Source: Bacteroidales bacterium UBA6346 (GTDB lineage Bacteria; Bacteroidota; Bacteroidia; Bacteroidales; UBA932). From it: a stretch of DNA of 7,618 nt. The stretch is from assembly GCA_002438905.1 (NCBI GenBank), contig DJSA01000065.1:321-7938 (forward strand), in the 5' to 3' direction. Position numbers and translations under genes: made by a program. The notes beneath the pieces are model-generated. The model searched no databases. It was given only the letters and a program-made list of their open reading frames with translations, and was not told where the DNA came from. Shown here one piece after another: positions 6,637 through 7,618 of the stretch (within the stretch, counting starts at the first letter, position 1; each line of letters starts with the position of its first letter).

Positions 6637-6667
6637 TTGCAATTTGGCAATTTTTACACGATATTTG
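6637..6667 (+). promoter_or_regulatory. Candidate internal promoter for rpmB-rpmG-DUF4295
   Basis: TTG at 6637-6639 and GATATTTG at 6660-6667 are 20 bases apart, close to the Bacteroidota layout TTG-N19-TAnnTTTG, with one mismatch in the -7 element. Transcription would start about 6674, giving a leader of about 33 bases before rpmB. No terminator is visible after lepB, so readthrough from upstream also seems likely. Confidence 0.5.
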
Positions 6668-6706
6668 CAGCCCGCAAAAATTCGATAATATTAAAAAGTA
6701 TATAAA

Positions 6707-6949
6707 ATGGCAAAGGTTTGTCAAGTAACAGGAAGGAAGAGAATGGTCGGCAATAACGTCGCTCACTCTAAATTGCGCACTAAGCGCGTGTTCGCCCTGA
6801 ACCTCAAGACCAAGAAGTTCTGGTCGGAGGAGGAGCAGAGATTCATCACCCTCAAGGTGTCCTGCAAGGGTATGAGGCACATTGAGAAGAATGGTCTCGA
6901 TGCTACAATCAGAGACGCTCAGAAGAAAGGATTTATTAACCTTGTTTAA
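6707..6949 (+). CDS. rpmB: 50S ribosomal protein bL28
   Basis: An 80-residue basic large-subunit protein that contacts 23S rRNA near the exit-site side. The conserved start MAKVCQVTGRKRMVGNNVAHS and the following KLRTKRVFALNL are diagnostic, and the C-terminal half contains LKVSCKGMRHIEKNG. The length matches the family. It has two isolated cysteines (5 and 53) and not paired CxxC motifs, so it should not bind zinc. The ATG at 6707 lacks an SD. It is 13 bases from rpmG, the usual partner, and appears to be the first gene after a candidate internal promoter. Confidence 0.97.
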   Translation: MAKVCQVTGRKRMVGNNVAHSKLRTKRVFALNLKTKKFWSEEEQRFITLKVSCKGMRHIEKNGLDATIRDAQKKGFINLV

Positions 6950-6962
6950 TCGTTTTTGAATT

Positions 6963-7151
6963 ATGGCAAAGAAAGCAAAAGGTAACAGGGTGCAAGTCAT
7001 CCTTGAGTGCACTGAGCAGAGGGAGAGCGGTGTACCGGGTATCTCAAGATACATTACTACAAAGAACAAGAAAAACACGACTCAGCGTCTTGAAAGGATG
7101 AAGTACAATCCTTTCCTCAAGAAAGTTACGCTTCACCGTGAGATTAAATAA
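6963..7151 (+). CDS. rpmG: 50S ribosomal protein bL33, zinc-free form
   Basis: A 62-residue basic large-subunit protein. MAKKAKGNRVQVILECTE is followed by SRYITTKNKKNTTQRLERMKYNPFLKKV, the bL33 signature (Y-x-T-x-K-N-x-x-x-T-x-x-R-L-E-x-x-K-Y-x-P). Only one cysteine (16) is present. The two CxxC pairs of zinc-binding forms are absent, so this is a C-minus type. The start at 6963 gives the normal N terminus, and no SD precedes it. The gene lies between rpmB and the DUF4295 gene, 17 bases from the latter. Confidence 0.96.
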   Translation: MAKKAKGNRVQVILECTEQRESGVPGISRYITTKNKKNTTQRLERMKYNPFLKKVTLHREIK

Positions 7152-7153
7152 CG

Positions 7154-7160
7154 AAGGAGG
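7154..7160 (+). promoter_or_regulatory. Strong Shine-Dalgarno sequence of the DUF4295 gene
   Basis: AAGGAGG ends eight bases before the ATG at 7169, an ideal distance. Apart from infC, it is the only SD in front of any gene in the window. Confidence 0.75.
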
Positions 7161-7168
7161 ATTAAACT

Positions 7169-7327
7169 ATGGCAAAGAAAGCGGTCGCAACCTTCGCTGC
7201 CGGCAAGGGCGGTAAGAAAATGGTTAAGTGCATCCGTATGGACAAGTCTCCGAAGACTGGTGCTTACGTTTTCAACGAGCTTCTCGTGGAGGAGTCGGGT
7301 GTTAAGGATTTTTTCGCTAAGAAATAG
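7169..7327 (+). CDS. DUF4295 small basic protein, probable ribosomal protein bL38
   Basis: A 52-residue protein, MAKKAVATFAAGKGGKKMVKC followed by IRMDKSPKTGAYVFNE and ending VKDFFAKK. It matches the DUF4295 family in length, in the central SPKTGAY motif and in the VKDFFAK end. The family is found in Bacteroidota next to rpmG. From memory, the Flavobacterium johnsoniae ribosome structure revealed a new large-subunit protein, bL38, which I believe is this family; I cannot check that here. Thirteen of 52 residues are Lys or Arg, which fits rRNA binding. It is the last gene of the rightward cluster, carries a strong SD and is followed by hairpins and a terminator. The family's frequent downstream neighbour ftsY is not here. 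Confidence 0.88.
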   Translation: MAKKAVATFAAGKGGKKMVKCIRMDKSPKTGAYVFNELLVEESGVKDFFAKK

Positions 7328-7329
7328 TT

Positions 7330-7385
7330 CGATTTTCAATCGCCACTTTTCTGCGCTCGGCAGTCTCAAATCCATTTGGACTGCC
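7330..7385 (+). other. Two tandem hairpins just after the DUF4295 stop
   Basis: CGATT (7330-7334) pairs with AATCG (7338-7342). Then GGCAGTC (7359-7365) pairs perfectly with GACTGCC (7379-7385), and inside it CAAAT (7367-7371) pairs with ATTTG (7374-7378), with a single bulged T between. No T-run follows either hairpin, so they are not intrinsic terminators. They may protect the 3' end of the transcript from exonucleases. That role is inference. Confidence 0.55.
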
Positions 7386-7419
7386 CTCGCTTATCGAAAA
7401 GGTTCGTTTAGTGGATTTA

Positions 7420-7448
7420 GACCCTGGGGTGGAAGCCTCGGGGTCTTT
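7420..7448 (+). terminator. Rho-independent terminator of the thrS-to-DUF4295 cluster
   Basis: Bases 7420-7429 pair with 7436-7445 in a ten-pair stem (two pairs are G-T/G-U type) with a six-base TGGAAG loop. TTTCT follows. The stem is GC-rich, but the T-run is short, so some readthrough is possible. It lies 92 bases after the DUF4295 stop with no gene between. Confidence 0.8.
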
Positions 7449-7545
7449 CTGTTGGAAGCCATTTTATGAAGTTTTGTCGTGAAAAGTCGTCCGACTTGAT
7501 GGACTGTCGTAATTTCATTATATTCTCATCTTTGACACTTCTATG

Positions 7546-7602
7546 TTAAAAAATAGAGCCCCCAGACCGCTGTGGTAGCGATTTGGGGGCTGTTGGATTT
7601 TT
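7546..7602. terminator. Bidirectional rho-independent terminator
   Basis: AGCCCCCA (7557-7564) pairs with TGGGGGCT (7584-7591). The stem continues through GA/TT, one C-A mismatch and CGCT/AGCG to a five-base loop. Rightward, TTTTT follows at 7598-7602 after a six-base spacer. Leftward, an A-run at 7548-7553 gives a T-run on the minus strand right after the stem. It probably ends a leftward gene beyond the window and catches readthrough from the ribosomal cluster. Confidence 0.83.
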
Positions 7603-7618
7603 CTGGTATGTAATGTAA

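Noticed and set aside
6629..7078. 149-residue minus-strand open frame over rpmB and the start of rpmG
   Set aside because: It is antisense to two clear ribosomal protein genes, and its translation has no known family features.
1..7618. Mobile elements, CRISPR arrays, tRNA or rRNA genes
   Set aside because: No spaced direct repeats, transposase or integrase motifs, cloverleaf folds or rRNA signatures were seen on either strand.

Overview
The window looks like a chromosomal housekeeping segment from a member of the Bacteroidota, most likely the order Bacteroidales. Four things point there. The gene order thrS-infC-rpmI-rplT is followed by lepB, rpmB, rpmG and a DUF4295 gene. There is a 448-residue signal peptidase I with a large insert typical of that phylum. 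Candidate promoters resemble the phylum's TAnnTTTG -7 element. Shine-Dalgarno (SD) sequences are almost absent. I cannot name a genus from the sequence alone.

Left part (1-1697): a rho-independent terminator at the left edge closes a gene that lies off-window. Two leftward genes follow. A four-helix membrane protein resembling DUF4199 is transcribed first, and a polyprenyl-phosphate type family 2 glycosyltransferase comes 28 bases downstream. They probably form an operon for envelope glycan or lipid modification. Candidate divergent promoters at 1654-1681 separate them from the rightward genes.

Right part (1698-7327): eight rightward genes encode threonyl-tRNA synthetase, initiation factor IF3, bL35, bL20, signal peptidase I, bL28, bL33 and a 52-residue DUF4295 protein, which I believe is the ribosomal protein called bL38 in Flavobacterium. 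Together they supply charged tRNA, the initiation factor, five large-subunit proteins and the protease that matures exported proteins. The most informative features are in the non-coding parts. IF3 appears to start at an AUC codon behind a perfect AGGAGG. Only infC and the DUF4295 gene carry an SD. The infC-rpmI gap can fold into hairpins. The 240-base rpmI-rplT gap contains a nested palindrome of about 100 bases. A candidate secondary promoter lies between lepB and rpmB.

Right edge (7328-7618): no protein gene is visible in these 291 bases. They hold three successive hairpins, the third a terminator, and then a second terminator that looks bidirectional and probably also serves a leftward gene beyond the window.

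I see no mobile element, CRISPR array, tRNA or rRNA, and no clearly new multi-gene system. The best leads are regulatory: the non-AUG, SD-driven infC start and the unexplained palindrome upstream of rplT.
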